Of a stretch of DNA of 64,000 nucleotides, positions 45,464 through 53,471 are shown piece after piece. The notes below the pieces were generated by a model, which was given only the letters and a program-made list of their open reading frames with translations, searched no databases and was not told the origin of the DNA. Made by a program: the position numbers and the translations under genes. This DNA comes from Sphingobacteriales bacterium 44-61 (lineage in GTDB: Bacteria; Bacteroidota; Bacteroidia; Chitinophagales; Chitinophagaceae): the NCBI GenBank assembly GCA_001898405.1, contig MKTW01000016.1, positions 143,869 to 207,868 of the forward strand, in the 5' to 3' direction. Numbering within the stretch: position 1 is the stretch's first letter; each line of letters starts with the position of its first letter.

Positions 45464-45802
45464 ATGGCAAACAGTGTATACCAGATCAATAAAGGAATCA
45501 ATAAGAGCATAGAGTTCAAAGGGCTGAAAGCACAATATATATGGTATTTGGCTGCGGGCATTGGCGGGCTGCTGGTTTTGTTCGCAGCGATGTACATCAT
45601 GGGCATCAATTCCTTTATCTGTTTAGCTGTGATTTTGATATTAGGCTGTCTGCTGGTCTTTAAGGTTTATGGCATGAGCAATAAATACGGGGAATACGGG
45701 ATGATGAAGGCGCTTGCCAAAAGAAGTATTCCGAAGGTAGTCCGGCTAAACAGCCGGAAAATATTTATCCATAAAAATAATAATCGTCATGGAAAAGAAT
45801 AG
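45464..45802 (+). CDS. traF: TraF (DUF4133)
   Basis: A 112-aa membrane protein of the conjugation channel. It has the DUF4133 signatures: VYQINKGINKSIEFKGLKAQ at the start, two membrane segments (YIWYLAAGIGGLLVLFAAMY and FICLAVILILGCLLVF), and a cytoplasmic YGMMKALAKRSIPK. It is only 10 bp after the methylase gene and overlaps the next gene by 14 bp. In an uninterrupted element it would directly follow traE, which here is 7.6 kb upstream. Confidence 0.9.
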   Translation: MANSVYQINKGINKSIEFKGLKAQYIWYLAAGIGGLLVLFAAMYIMGINSFICLAVILILGCLLVFKVYGMSNKYGEYGMMKALAKRSIPKVVRLNSRKIFIHKNNNRHGKE

Positions 45803-46217
45803 TGCATTACAGATCGACATCGCCGGTAACAGGTACCATATTGATGCTTCACAGGACAATTTACTGCCCATCGACAAGGACTTAGCCATCATCCCGACAG
45901 GTAACCTGGAGATTGCAATGGATCACGAATGGGAACGTTTCGGGTATTATGATTTAATCCACCGGTGCCTGTATCATCCCCCTGAGCATATTGACAAGCT
46001 GCCCGAAAACGTAATCGGGTTCTCTATTCCTTCCTATCAGGACATATCGGAAGCAAAGAACAGGTCCCTGATCGTGTACGCTGAAACGGTGGATTTAAAG
46101 GATACTAAGCTGGCAGTGGAAGTGGAAGAAAATAAAATCCGTAGCCTGGATCAAAGAAAGCGCAAAAAGCTGTGTCATCCGAAAAAATTAAAGAAGAAAA
46201 CCGGCAGGAACCTATAG
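45789..46217 (+). CDS. Hypothetical protein, 142 aa
   Basis: A 142-aa soluble protein with no recognised family. The opening IDIAGNRYHIDASQDNLLPI resembles the duplicated unit in the 224-aa protein at 43882, and the tail is strongly basic (QRKRKKLCHPKKLKKKTG), so nucleic-acid contact is possible. It starts 14 bp inside the end of traF, implying translational coupling, and ends 27 bp before traG. Confidence 0.6.
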   Translation: MEKNSALQIDIAGNRYHIDASQDNLLPIDKDLAIIPTGNLEIAMDHEWERFGYYDLIHRCLYHPPEHIDKLPENVIGFSIPSYQDISEAKNRSLIVYAETVDLKDTKLAVEVEENKIRSLDQRKRKKLCHPKKLKKKTGRNL

Positions 46218-46244
46218 CATAAGCACATTTAAAGAATTAGTGAG

Positions 46245-48722
46245 ATGGAAAAGTGGATGAATGATCTATTACCAATACTGGGGATTGAACATGATTGTAT
46301 TCTCAGTAAGCAAGGAGATATCACCGTGGTATTCCGTGTGGAGCTGCCGGAGATTTTTACGTTGAGCAACCAGGATTATGAGGCTTTCCACCAGACATGG
46401 GTAAAGGCGATCAAGGTGCTTCCTAAATTCACGGTGCTGCATAAGCAGGATTGGTTCATTGATAAAAAGTACAGACCTGAGGAGGGATTAGCTGCCGAGG
46501 AAGAAGGAAGTTTTCTGACCAGGGCGAGTGATCGTTTTTTTAATGAACGTCCCTATCTGGAACATTCGTGCTATATCATGCTGACCAAAAAGCCACAGGG
46601 GCGCAAGACGGCCAGCAGTATGTTCTGCAACCTGATCAGGCCAACATTGGTACCGGAGCAAACCTTAAAGCCGCAATTACTACATGATTTTCTGGATAAA
46701 GCATCTCAGTTCAGTCGCATACTTGTTGATAGCGGATTTGTCAGCATGAAGCGCCTTAAGGCAGAAGAGCTCTATAGTTCCGGCCGCAGGGTAGGTTTGA
46801 TCGAGAAATATTGCAGCCTCAATGAAAGCAATGACATCCCCGTACTGAAAGACATCAAGTTTGATGGGGGTATAGAAGTGGGCAACAGCCATGTACAGAT
46901 CTATACCTTGGCTGAAGCCACAGACCTGCCTGCGCTTTGCGGTTCACGTATCAACTATGATAAGTACAGCTCAGACCGAACGAAATTCAGTGTTGGTTTT
47001 GCTTCTGTCATGGGTCAACTGTTGCCCTGCAGCCACATCTACAATCAGTATATCATCATTGAAGATGCAGCGAAAACCATACAAAAGCTGGAAAGCAAGC
47101 GGCTGCGTCTGCAATCTTTATCGGGCTACAGCAGGGAAAACCTGCTTGCCCGTGATGCTACAAATGACTTTTTAAATGAGGCGATCAGCCAGCAACGTCT
47201 GGCCGTTAAAGCACATTACAACATCACGATATGGAATGAGGATAAGCATCATTTGAAAGAGCTGAAGAATACGATAGCCTCTGCATTTGCACAGATGGAT
47301 GCCGTTTGTAAAGAAGAAACTTCAGGCGCGGCACAACTTTTCTGGGCAGGCATTCCGGGCAACGAGGCAGATTTTCCAATCAATGACAGCTTTGACACGT
47401 TTATAGAACAGGCTACTTGTTTTCTAAATCTTGAAACGGGGTATCGCAGCTCCATCAGCCCAATTGGTTTAAGACTGGGCGATAGACTGACCGGTAAGCC
47501 GCTGCATGTGGACATCAGTGATGAGCCGGTGAAGCTGGGCTATATTACCAACCGGAACCGTTTTCTACTTGGTCCAAGCGGATCTGGAAAATCTTTTTTC
47601 ACGAATCATCTTTGTCGTAGTTATTATGAGCAAGGCTGTCACATTGTAATTGTGGACGTGGGTCATAGTTACAAAGGCCTGTGTGATATGGTTGATGGCT
47701 ACTATTTTACCTATACGGAAAAAAACCCGATCCGCTTCAACCCCTTCTTTATTGCGGATGGCGATAGTCTGGATACCGAAAAAAAAGAAAGCATCAAAAC
47801 CCTGCTTTTGGCGATCTGGAAGAAGGATGATGAGAGTTATAAGCGATCAGAATATGTTGCCCTATCCAATGCGATCCAACTGTATTATGAGAAGTTGGAT
47901 AATAATTCTGATTTATTTCCCTCTTTCAATACGTTCTACGATTTTTTAAAACAAGATTTCATTGAGGTATTAAAAGCTGATAATGTAAAGGAAAAGGATT
48001 TTGATATGAACAATTTTCTTTTTGTACTTCGGCCGTACTATGAGGGTGGGGAATTTGATTATCTGCTGAATGCCACTCAAAATCTGGATCTGTTGCAACA
48101 ACGGTTCATTGTATTTGAGCTGGACAATATTAAGGAGCATCCCACACTGCTTCCGGTAACCGTGATCATCATTAGTCAGGTCTTTATTAATAAGATGCGT
48201 AAGCTAAAGGGTATTCGCAAAATGATCCTTATAGAAGAGGCGTGGAAAGCATTAATGAAGGAGGGATTTGCGGAGTACATCAAGTACTTGTTTAAGACGG
48301 TGCGTAAATTTTTTGGGGAGGCAATGGTCGTCACCCAAGAAGTGGAAGACATCATATCCTCACCCATCGTCAAGCAGGCCATCATTAACAATTCGGATTG
48401 CAAGATCCTGCTGGACCAGAGCAAATACCAGAACAAGTTTGATCAGATACAGGAACTCCTGGGGCTTACCGAAAAAGAAAAGGCACTGGTCCTTTCGGTA
48501 AATAGAGCGAATGATCCGACCAAAAAATATAAAGAAGTTTTTATCAGCCTTGGGGGCACTTATAGTAAAGTCTATCGTACCGAAGTTTCATTGGAAGAAT
48601 ACCTGGCTTATACCACCGAGCAAACCGAGAAGGTAAAAGTGATGGAATATGCAGAGCGGTATGGTAGCATACAGAAAGGGATAGCTGTGCTGGCACAGGA
48701 ATTAAGACAGGAAGTGGAATAA
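46245..48722 (+). CDS. traG: TraG, VirB4-like conjugation ATPase
   Basis: An 825-aa ATPase of the transfer apparatus. The Walker A LGPSGSGKSFF is near 443-453 and the Walker B region MILIEEAWKAL near 661-671; further VirB4-type motifs are VVTQEVEDIISSPIVKQAI and NNSDCKILLDQ. In Bacteroidota elements TraG is the VirB4 homologue that powers assembly of the type IV secretion channel, distinct from the coupling protein. Length matches the family (about 800-830 aa). It is followed after 12 bp by traI. Confidence 0.95.
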   Translation: MEKWMNDLLPILGIEHDCILSKQGDITVVFRVELPEIFTLSNQDYEAFHQTWVKAIKVLPKFTVLHKQDWFIDKKYRPEEGLAAEEEGSFLTRASDRFFNERPYLEHSCYIMLTKKPQGRKTASSMFCNLIRPTLVPEQTLKPQLLHDFLDKASQFSRILVDSGFVSMKRLKAEELYSSGRRVGLIEKYCSLNESNDIPVLKDIKFDGGIEVGNSHVQIYTLAEATDLPALCGSRINYDKYSSDRTKFSVGFASVMGQLLPCSHIYNQYIIIEDAAKTIQKLESKRLRLQSLSGYSRENLLARDATNDFLNEAISQQRLAVKAHYNITIWNEDKHHLKELKNTIASAFAQMDAVCKEETSGAAQLFWAGIPGNEADFPINDSFDTFIEQATCFLNLETGYRSSISPIGLRLGDRLTGKPLHVDISDEPVKLGYITNRNRFLLGPSGSGKSFFTNHLCRSYYEQGCHIVIVDVGHSYKGLCDMVDGYYFTYTEKNPIRFNPFFIADGDSLDTEKKESIKTLLLAIWKKDDESYKRSEYVALSNAIQLYYEKLDNNSDLFPSFNTFYDFLKQDFIEVLKADNVKEKDFDMNNFLFVLRPYYEGGEFDYLLNATQNLDLLQQRFIVFELDNIKEHPTLLPVTVIIISQVFINKMRKLKGIRKMILIEEAWKALMKEGFAEYIKYLFKTVRKFFGEAMVVTQEVEDIISSPIVKQAIINNSDCKILLDQSKYQNKFDQIQELLGLTEKEKALVLSVNRANDPTKKYKEVFISLGGTYSKVYRTEVSLEEYLAYTTEQTEKVKVMEYAERYGSIQKGIAVLAQELRQEVE

Positions 48723-48734
48723 AAAGGAGGTGAA

Positions 48735-49409
48735 ATGAAAAGTTATATATCCATAGCGGCTTTGTTTTTCGGATTGTTTTTGTGGCCTACAATCCATAGT
48801 CAAGCCCAGGCAGAAATTGCGATCACTACAACCGTTAAAAAGGTATTGAAGGCAATTGACTTGAAAATACAACGGGAACAAAACAAGGTAATATGGCTGC
48901 AGAATGCCCAAAAGACGATCGAGAATGTCATGTCTAAGCTAAAACTCGAAGAGATCGGTGATTGGGTAGAAAAGCAGCGCAATATCTATAGGGAGTACTT
49001 TGATGAACTCCACAAGGTTAAGACGCTCATCACCTATTACCAGCAGATCAGAAACATCGCCGGTAAGCAGATAAAGCTGGTAGAGGAATACAAAAGGGCA
49101 TGGCGGCTGATTAAGAAGGATACCCATTTTACGCCGGAAGAAATCGACTACATGGGCAGGGTGTATGAAGGAATCTTAAACGAAACCGTTCAGCATATCG
49201 ACCAGCTGACGATCGTCATTACTTCATTTGCGACCAGCATGAGTGATGCAAAACGGATGAAAATTATTGCTGATGTCGATGAACAGGTAGATATCAACCT
49301 GACTGATCTGCGAAGGTTCAATACTGAAAATGCGCTACTGAGCCTGAACCGTGCAAAGTCAGAAAGTGAGATCAGGATGGTGAAGCAGTTATATGGTTTA
49401 ACAGATTGA
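48735..49409 (+). CDS. traI: TraI-like conjugation protein
   Basis: A 224-aa exported protein with a signal peptide (IAALFFGLFLWPTIHSQAQA) and a helical, coiled-coil mature part. The C-terminal half (LVEEYKRAWRLIKKD, IDYMGRVYEGILNETVQHID, LSLNRAKSESEIRMVKQLYG) is repeated in the 210-aa protein at 50479, so these are paralogues. The position after traG and the overall form match TraI of Bacteroidota elements; this TraI is not the relaxase of F plasmids. It overlaps the next gene by 4 bp. Confidence 0.8.
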   Translation: MKSYISIAALFFGLFLWPTIHSQAQAEIAITTTVKKVLKAIDLKIQREQNKVIWLQNAQKTIENVMSKLKLEEIGDWVEKQRNIYREYFDELHKVKTLITYYQQIRNIAGKQIKLVEEYKRAWRLIKKDTHFTPEEIDYMGRVYEGILNETVQHIDQLTIVITSFATSMSDAKRMKIIADVDEQVDINLTDLRRFNTENALLSLNRAKSESEIRMVKQLYGLTD

Positions 49410-49831
49410 GTATGGACAAATGGTTAGCGCAAGATCTGGAAGCATTTTCCAGGTTAATGGATAAAAAAGGATACACCGGGCCGTTTCTGGTGAATAACAG
49501 CTATTCAGGAGAATTGCTTGCCGCTGTTAAAGTAAGTGAGGCTACCGCCAAGGAACAAGGTAGTGCTTTGTTCCCCCTTATTCTGCATACCAGGATAAAG
49601 ACGGGCGACGCCGCTGATATGCCCTTACTGCGACTGAGATTGGATGACACAGATCAAGGCATTCAAATCAGGGATGCCACCATTGAAACGGTAAAAGTGA
49701 ATGGCATCACCAGGTATAATGTAGATGTGCCATTCGCCAATACGGGAAAGTTCCCTTCTAATGAAGAACTCATGGAGAAGGTAAGAAAGCGATTCATAAA
49801 AACAAATAAAACAATAAAAAGAGGATTATGA
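49406..49831 (+). CDS. Hypothetical protein, 141 aa
   Basis: A soluble 141-aa protein without signal peptide. It starts DKWLAQDLEAFSRLMDKKGY and has a beta-rich middle (LRLRLDDTDQGIQIRDATIE) and a basic tail. I do not recognise it. It is coupled at both ends by 4-bp overlaps (with traI and with the 214-aa gene), so it is a genuine member of the tra operon and probably acts in the cytoplasm. Confidence 0.7.
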   Translation: MSMDKWLAQDLEAFSRLMDKKGYTGPFLVNNSYSGELLAAVKVSEATAKEQGSALFPLILHTRIKTGDAADMPLLRLRLDDTDQGIQIRDATIETVKVNGITRYNVDVPFANTGKFPSNEELMEKVRKRFIKTNKTIKRGL

Positions 49832-50472
49832 AAAAGACAATGATTATGGGCTTGCTGCTCCTGTTTGGAATTGGAAGCCACGCACAGAATTTTAATGAGT
49901 GGTTCAAACAGAAAAAAACACAAAAGAAATACCTGTTGGAACAGATCGCAGCATTGAAGGTCTACGAGGGCTATATAAAGGATGGCTATAAGATTGTCAG
50001 CGGGGGGCTGGACCTTATCGGAGATATTAAGGATGGAGAGTTTAGTCTTCACAAAAAATATTTTAGCGACCTCGTTACGGTAAATCCCCAGATCAAAAAA
50101 TATTCAAGGCTTGCTGAGACCATTTCAAGGCAGATGGAAATCATTCAGATCAGCCAGCAGAACATGCAAAGATTGAAACAGTCCGGAATGATGAAAGAAG
50201 AGGAATTGCTGTATGTAAAGCGGGTATTTGACCGTGTTATTGATCAGGTGACAGTGTTGTTGGATGAACTGGTTATGCTGACCAGTGATGGAAGGCTTTC
50301 ACTGCGGGATGATGAACGCCTGGAAAGAATTGCCTACCTGAACCAGGAGACCAGGGAACTGTATGCTTTCATGACCAGATTCGCCAGTGAAGCCAAACAG
50401 CTTGCTGCCTCCAGGTACAGGGAAGCACTGGATTCAAAACGCTTGGGGTTCTATTTTGGAATTATTGAATAG
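49828..50472 (+). CDS. TraI-paralogue, 214 aa
   Basis: An exported 214-aa protein: signal peptide (MIMGLLLLFGIGSHAQ), then helices (FKQKKTQKKYLLEQIAALKV, GYKIVSGGLDLIGDIKDGEF). The pattern SLHKKYFSDLVTVNPQIKKY corresponds to KIHQIFLDGLMEVSPAVKKY in the 210-aa protein at 50479, and both continue as TraI does. Some databases label relatives TerB-like; I see no tellurite-resistance evidence. Second of three tandem paralogues in this part of the operon. Confidence 0.7.
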   Translation: MKKTMIMGLLLLFGIGSHAQNFNEWFKQKKTQKKYLLEQIAALKVYEGYIKDGYKIVSGGLDLIGDIKDGEFSLHKKYFSDLVTVNPQIKKYSRLAETISRQMEIIQISQQNMQRLKQSGMMKEEELLYVKRVFDRVIDQVTVLLDELVMLTSDGRLSLRDDERLERIAYLNQETRELYAFMTRFASEAKQLAASRYREALDSKRLGFYFGIIE

Positions 50473-50478
50473 TATAAG

Positions 50479-51111
50479 ATGACAGGGAAATTTATCATGG
50501 CAGGCTTGCTGTTGATATGGCTACCGACACAAAGAAGCCTGGCTCAGAGTAGTGAAGCCATCCAGCTTGGCCTGAATATCGAAAAGCTGGCACAGCTCAA
50601 AAGCATTCTCAGCAATTTGAAAAAGGGATATGAAATTGTTTTCACCGGCTATACTACCGTGAAAGACATCAGTGAGGGAAATTTCAAGATTCATCAAATC
50701 TTTCTGGATGGGTTAATGGAGGTCAGTCCTGCAGTAAAGAAATACCGGAAGGTTGCAGGCATCATCAATTACCAGGTTAAGCTGGTGAATGAATACAAGT
50801 CGGCTTTTAAACGGTTTAAGGGTATGAACTGGTTCAATTCTGGTGAGATTGCCTATATGGGAAGGGTGTATGATAAGCTCTTGAAGAGCAGCATGCAGAA
50901 TCTGGATGAACTGGCGACCGTTGTAACCGCCAATAAATTGCGCATGAGCGATGACGAACGGCTGACTGCGATCGACCAGATTTATGCGGACATGGAAGAT
51001 AAGCTCAATTTTCTTCGGCATTTCAATTCCAGGAATAGCATCCTTGCACTGCAGAGAGCAAAAGAACAAACAGACATCAATGGGGTGAAATCCCTTTATG
51101 AAATTAAATAA
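50479..51111 (+). CDS. TraI-paralogue, 210 aa
   Basis: An exported 210-aa protein: signal peptide (FIMAGLLLIWLPTQRSLAQ), then GYEIVFTGYTTVKDISEGNF and KIHQIFLDGLMEVSPAVKKY (shared with the 214-aa paralogue) and VNEYKSAFKRF, IAYMGRVYDKLLKSSMQNLD, LALQRAKEQTDINGVKSLYE (shared with TraI at 48735). It thus bridges the other two. It lies 6 bp after the previous gene and 6 bp before traJ. Confidence 0.72.
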   Translation: MTGKFIMAGLLLIWLPTQRSLAQSSEAIQLGLNIEKLAQLKSILSNLKKGYEIVFTGYTTVKDISEGNFKIHQIFLDGLMEVSPAVKKYRKVAGIINYQVKLVNEYKSAFKRFKGMNWFNSGEIAYMGRVYDKLLKSSMQNLDELATVVTANKLRMSDDERLTAIDQIYADMEDKLNFLRHFNSRNSILALQRAKEQTDINGVKSLYEIK

Positions 51112-51117
51112 CGGAAG

Positions 51118-52326
51118 ATGAGAAGAGAATGGATCAGGATGAGCTGTCTGGTAATGGGAGTGATGGTATTCCCGCTGGTGGCGATGGGGCAAGGAGTAGC
51201 AGAAGATATTGGGAGCATGCATTCTGTGCTGGAAAAATTATATGACGATATGATGCCGGAGTGTAAAAAGTTGATCGATGTTGCCAGGGGGCTGGCAGGC
51301 TTTGGGGCTTTATGGTATATCGCTTCAAGGGTTTGGCGGAATCTTGCCAATGCTGAGGCCATAGACTTCTATCCTTTATTCCGGCCGTTCGCCCTGGGGC
51401 TCTGTGTGGCAACCTTTCCGGTTACTATTTTGGGGGTGATTAACGGATTGATGCAGACCACGGTTAACAGCACCGCACAAATGGTTGAGGATAGTGATAA
51501 GGCTGTAGCAGTGTTGTTGAAGCAGAAAGAAGAAGCGATTAAGGATAGTCCGATCTGGCAGATGTATGTTGGGGAAACCAATGAGGGTAACCGCGATGCT
51601 TGGTACAAATACACGTATGATGGGGAAGATCCAGATAAAGAGCGTTGGTATGAAACCATTGGTAATAACGTCCGCTTTGCCATTGCAAAGATGAGCTACA
51701 ACTTTAAAAATTCGGTGAAGGAATGGATGAGCGAAGTTTTGAAAGTATTGTTTCAGGCCGCAGCATTGTGTATTAATACCCTTCGGACTTTTCAACTGGT
51801 CGTACTTTCTATTCTGGGGCCGCTGGTCTTTGGTCTGGCTGTTTTCGACGGACTGCAACATACGCTTACCTCCTGGCTGGCCAGGTACCTGAACGTTTTT
51901 TTGTGGTTGCCTGTAGCGAATATTTTCGGGGCCATCATAGGCAAGATACAAGAACACATGATCCAACTGGATATGAACCAGATTGCCCAGACCGGTGACA
52001 CTTTCTTCAGCGCGGCTGATACCGGTTATTTGATTTTCATGTTGATCGGCATAGTGGGCTACTTTACCGTTCCATCTGTTGCTTCCTTCATTGTTAGTTC
52101 TGGTGGTGGCAATGGAATGTTGCAAAAAATTACCACGCTGGCATCAGCATCATCAGGAGGTGTAGCGGGAAGAATCACAAGAGGTGCTGACAACATTAGC
52201 GATATGGGCAAATATTATAATGAAGGCGCTTCTGGAAAAGAATCAGGTAGCGGCGTGGCAGGAGCTATGGGAAGGGCATTGGGTCATGGAAGTGGTTATA
52301 TGGGAGACAAACTAAGTGGGAAGTAA
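51118..52326 (+). CDS. traJ: TraJ, polytopic conjugation protein
   Basis: A 402-aa inner-membrane protein with at least five hydrophobic segments (for example FGALWYIASRVWRNL, FALGLCVATFPVTILGVING, LSILGPLVFGLAVFDG, FLWLPVANIFGAIIG, GYLIFMLIGIVGYFTVPSV) and a Gly/Ser-rich, probably cytoplasmic tail. This fits TraJ, the VirB6-like channel protein of Bacteroidota elements. The segment DEDP-like acidic patch around NEGNRDAWYKYTYDGEDPDK is typical of the family loop. It is preceded by the TraI paralogues and followed by traK. Confidence 0.88.
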   Translation: MRREWIRMSCLVMGVMVFPLVAMGQGVAEDIGSMHSVLEKLYDDMMPECKKLIDVARGLAGFGALWYIASRVWRNLANAEAIDFYPLFRPFALGLCVATFPVTILGVINGLMQTTVNSTAQMVEDSDKAVAVLLKQKEEAIKDSPIWQMYVGETNEGNRDAWYKYTYDGEDPDKERWYETIGNNVRFAIAKMSYNFKNSVKEWMSEVLKVLFQAAALCINTLRTFQLVVLSILGPLVFGLAVFDGLQHTLTSWLARYLNVFLWLPVANIFGAIIGKIQEHMIQLDMNQIAQTGDTFFSAADTGYLIFMLIGIVGYFTVPSVASFIVSSGGGNGMLQKITTLASASSGGVAGRITRGADNISDMGKYYNEGASGKESGSGVAGAMGRALGHGSGYMGDKLSGK

Positions 52327-52367
52327 CACATCAGATTGAACATTGAGATTGAAAAAGTGAGCGTGGT

Positions 52368-52994
52368 ATGTTTAAGAAAATGAAAAATATAGAAACGGCT
52401 TTCCAGTATGTACGGATGGTCAGTGTGGTGGTCATTCTTGGGGTGATTTTGATCTGTGCATTTGTCACCAGTAAGTGTTTCAAACTTGCCAATGCGACCC
52501 AGGGCAGGATTTATGTATTGGTAAATGGGAAAGCACTTGAAGCGTATGCGACAGATAGAAAGGATAATATTCCGGTTGAAGCAAAAGATCATATCAAATC
52601 CTTTCATCAGTATTTTTTTTCTTTATCACCGGATGAAAAGGCGATTCAGGCAAATCTGGTGAAGGCGCTTTATCTGGCAGATATATCGGCCAAAAAACAG
52701 TATGATGATCTAAAAGAGCGTAACTACTATTCCAACATTATCAGTGGGAATGTCAATCAGACGATCCTCATTGACAGCATACAGCTGGACATCAATCAAT
52801 ATCCCTTTTACTTCAGGTGCTTTGCCAGGCAGGAGCTGACCCGCCCCACAAGCATCGTGCTCCGCAGTTTAATCACGGAAGGTTATCTGCGCAACATCAG
52901 CAGAAGTGAAAACAATTCCCACGGATTCTTAATCGAACGGTGGTCAACTTTAGAGAATAGGGATCTGAATGTAAAAAACCGGGTGAACAGATGA
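52368..52994 (+). CDS. traK: TraK, conjugation protein
   Basis: A 208-aa bitopic protein: one N-terminal membrane anchor (VSVVVILGVILICAFVTSKC) and a periplasmic domain with TraK hallmarks (GRIYVLVNGKALEAYATDR, DHIKSFHQYFFSLSPDEKAI, NIISGNVNQTILIDSIQLD, YFRCFARQELTRPTSI, SHGFLIERWS). TraK corresponds to VirB8-like assembly factors. It overlaps the next gene by 4 bp. Confidence 0.92.
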   Translation: MFKKMKNIETAFQYVRMVSVVVILGVILICAFVTSKCFKLANATQGRIYVLVNGKALEAYATDRKDNIPVEAKDHIKSFHQYFFSLSPDEKAIQANLVKALYLADISAKKQYDDLKERNYYSNIISGNVNQTILIDSIQLDINQYPFYFRCFARQELTRPTSIVLRSLITEGYLRNISRSENNSHGFLIERWSTLENRDLNVKNRVNR

Positions 52995-53455
52995 AACAAA
53001 AAGAGAAAAGTACAGGGAGGGTGAAAGAAAAGGTGGCGGGTTCGGTTGCCAAAGGCATTGTACTGGCGCAAGTGAAATGGGCTGGGTTTATGAAAAAAGC
53101 ATGCAGTAAACTAAGTATAGCTGCTCAGAAAAGGTGGTTGATAGCATTCACGATATGCTTCGGTTCATATTGTACCTACCTGGTTTTTGATGGCCTTCTG
53201 CGGAGCAGCGAAAAGACAGTTCAGACGCCATCAGCGATCCGGTTCCCTAGGCTTCAGGAAGAAGAAAGAACGGTCCGTGGTCATCCTGACAGTTTGATTT
53301 TAAAAACGGTAAGAGCGTTTTATCATACCAGGGACAGCCTTATGCAGGTTGATCCGCAACAGTGGCAATGGATATTAAATAATCGCCAGGGCTTACTGGA
53401 CAGCCTGAAGCAGCTGGAACTATATATTCAAAACAATGGGCTTTATCAGCCTTAG
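52991..53455 (+). CDS. TraL-position membrane protein, 154 aa
   Basis: A 154-aa protein with a basic cytoplasmic N-terminus (~50 residues), one membrane segment (WLIAFTICFGSYCTYLVFDG) and a periplasmic helical tail ending LKQLELYIQNNGLYQP. It lies between traK and traM, where TraL (DUF3989) sits in other Bacteroidota elements, and its topology fits. Sequence similarity is not strong enough for me to give the symbol. It is coupled to traK by a 4-bp overlap. Confidence 0.7.
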   Translation: MKQKEKSTGRVKEKVAGSVAKGIVLAQVKWAGFMKKACSKLSIAAQKRWLIAFTICFGSYCTYLVFDGLLRSSEKTVQTPSAIRFPRLQEEERTVRGHPDSLILKTVRAFYHTRDSLMQVDPQQWQWILNNRQGLLDSLKQLELYIQNNGLYQP

Positions 53456-53471
53456 TAGTCAACAAATAAAA

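Noticed and set aside
49828..51111. TerB-type tellurite resistance for the TraI paralogues
   Set aside because: Both have signal peptides and share segments with TraI inside the tra operon; no TerB metal-binding residues or ter genes are visible.
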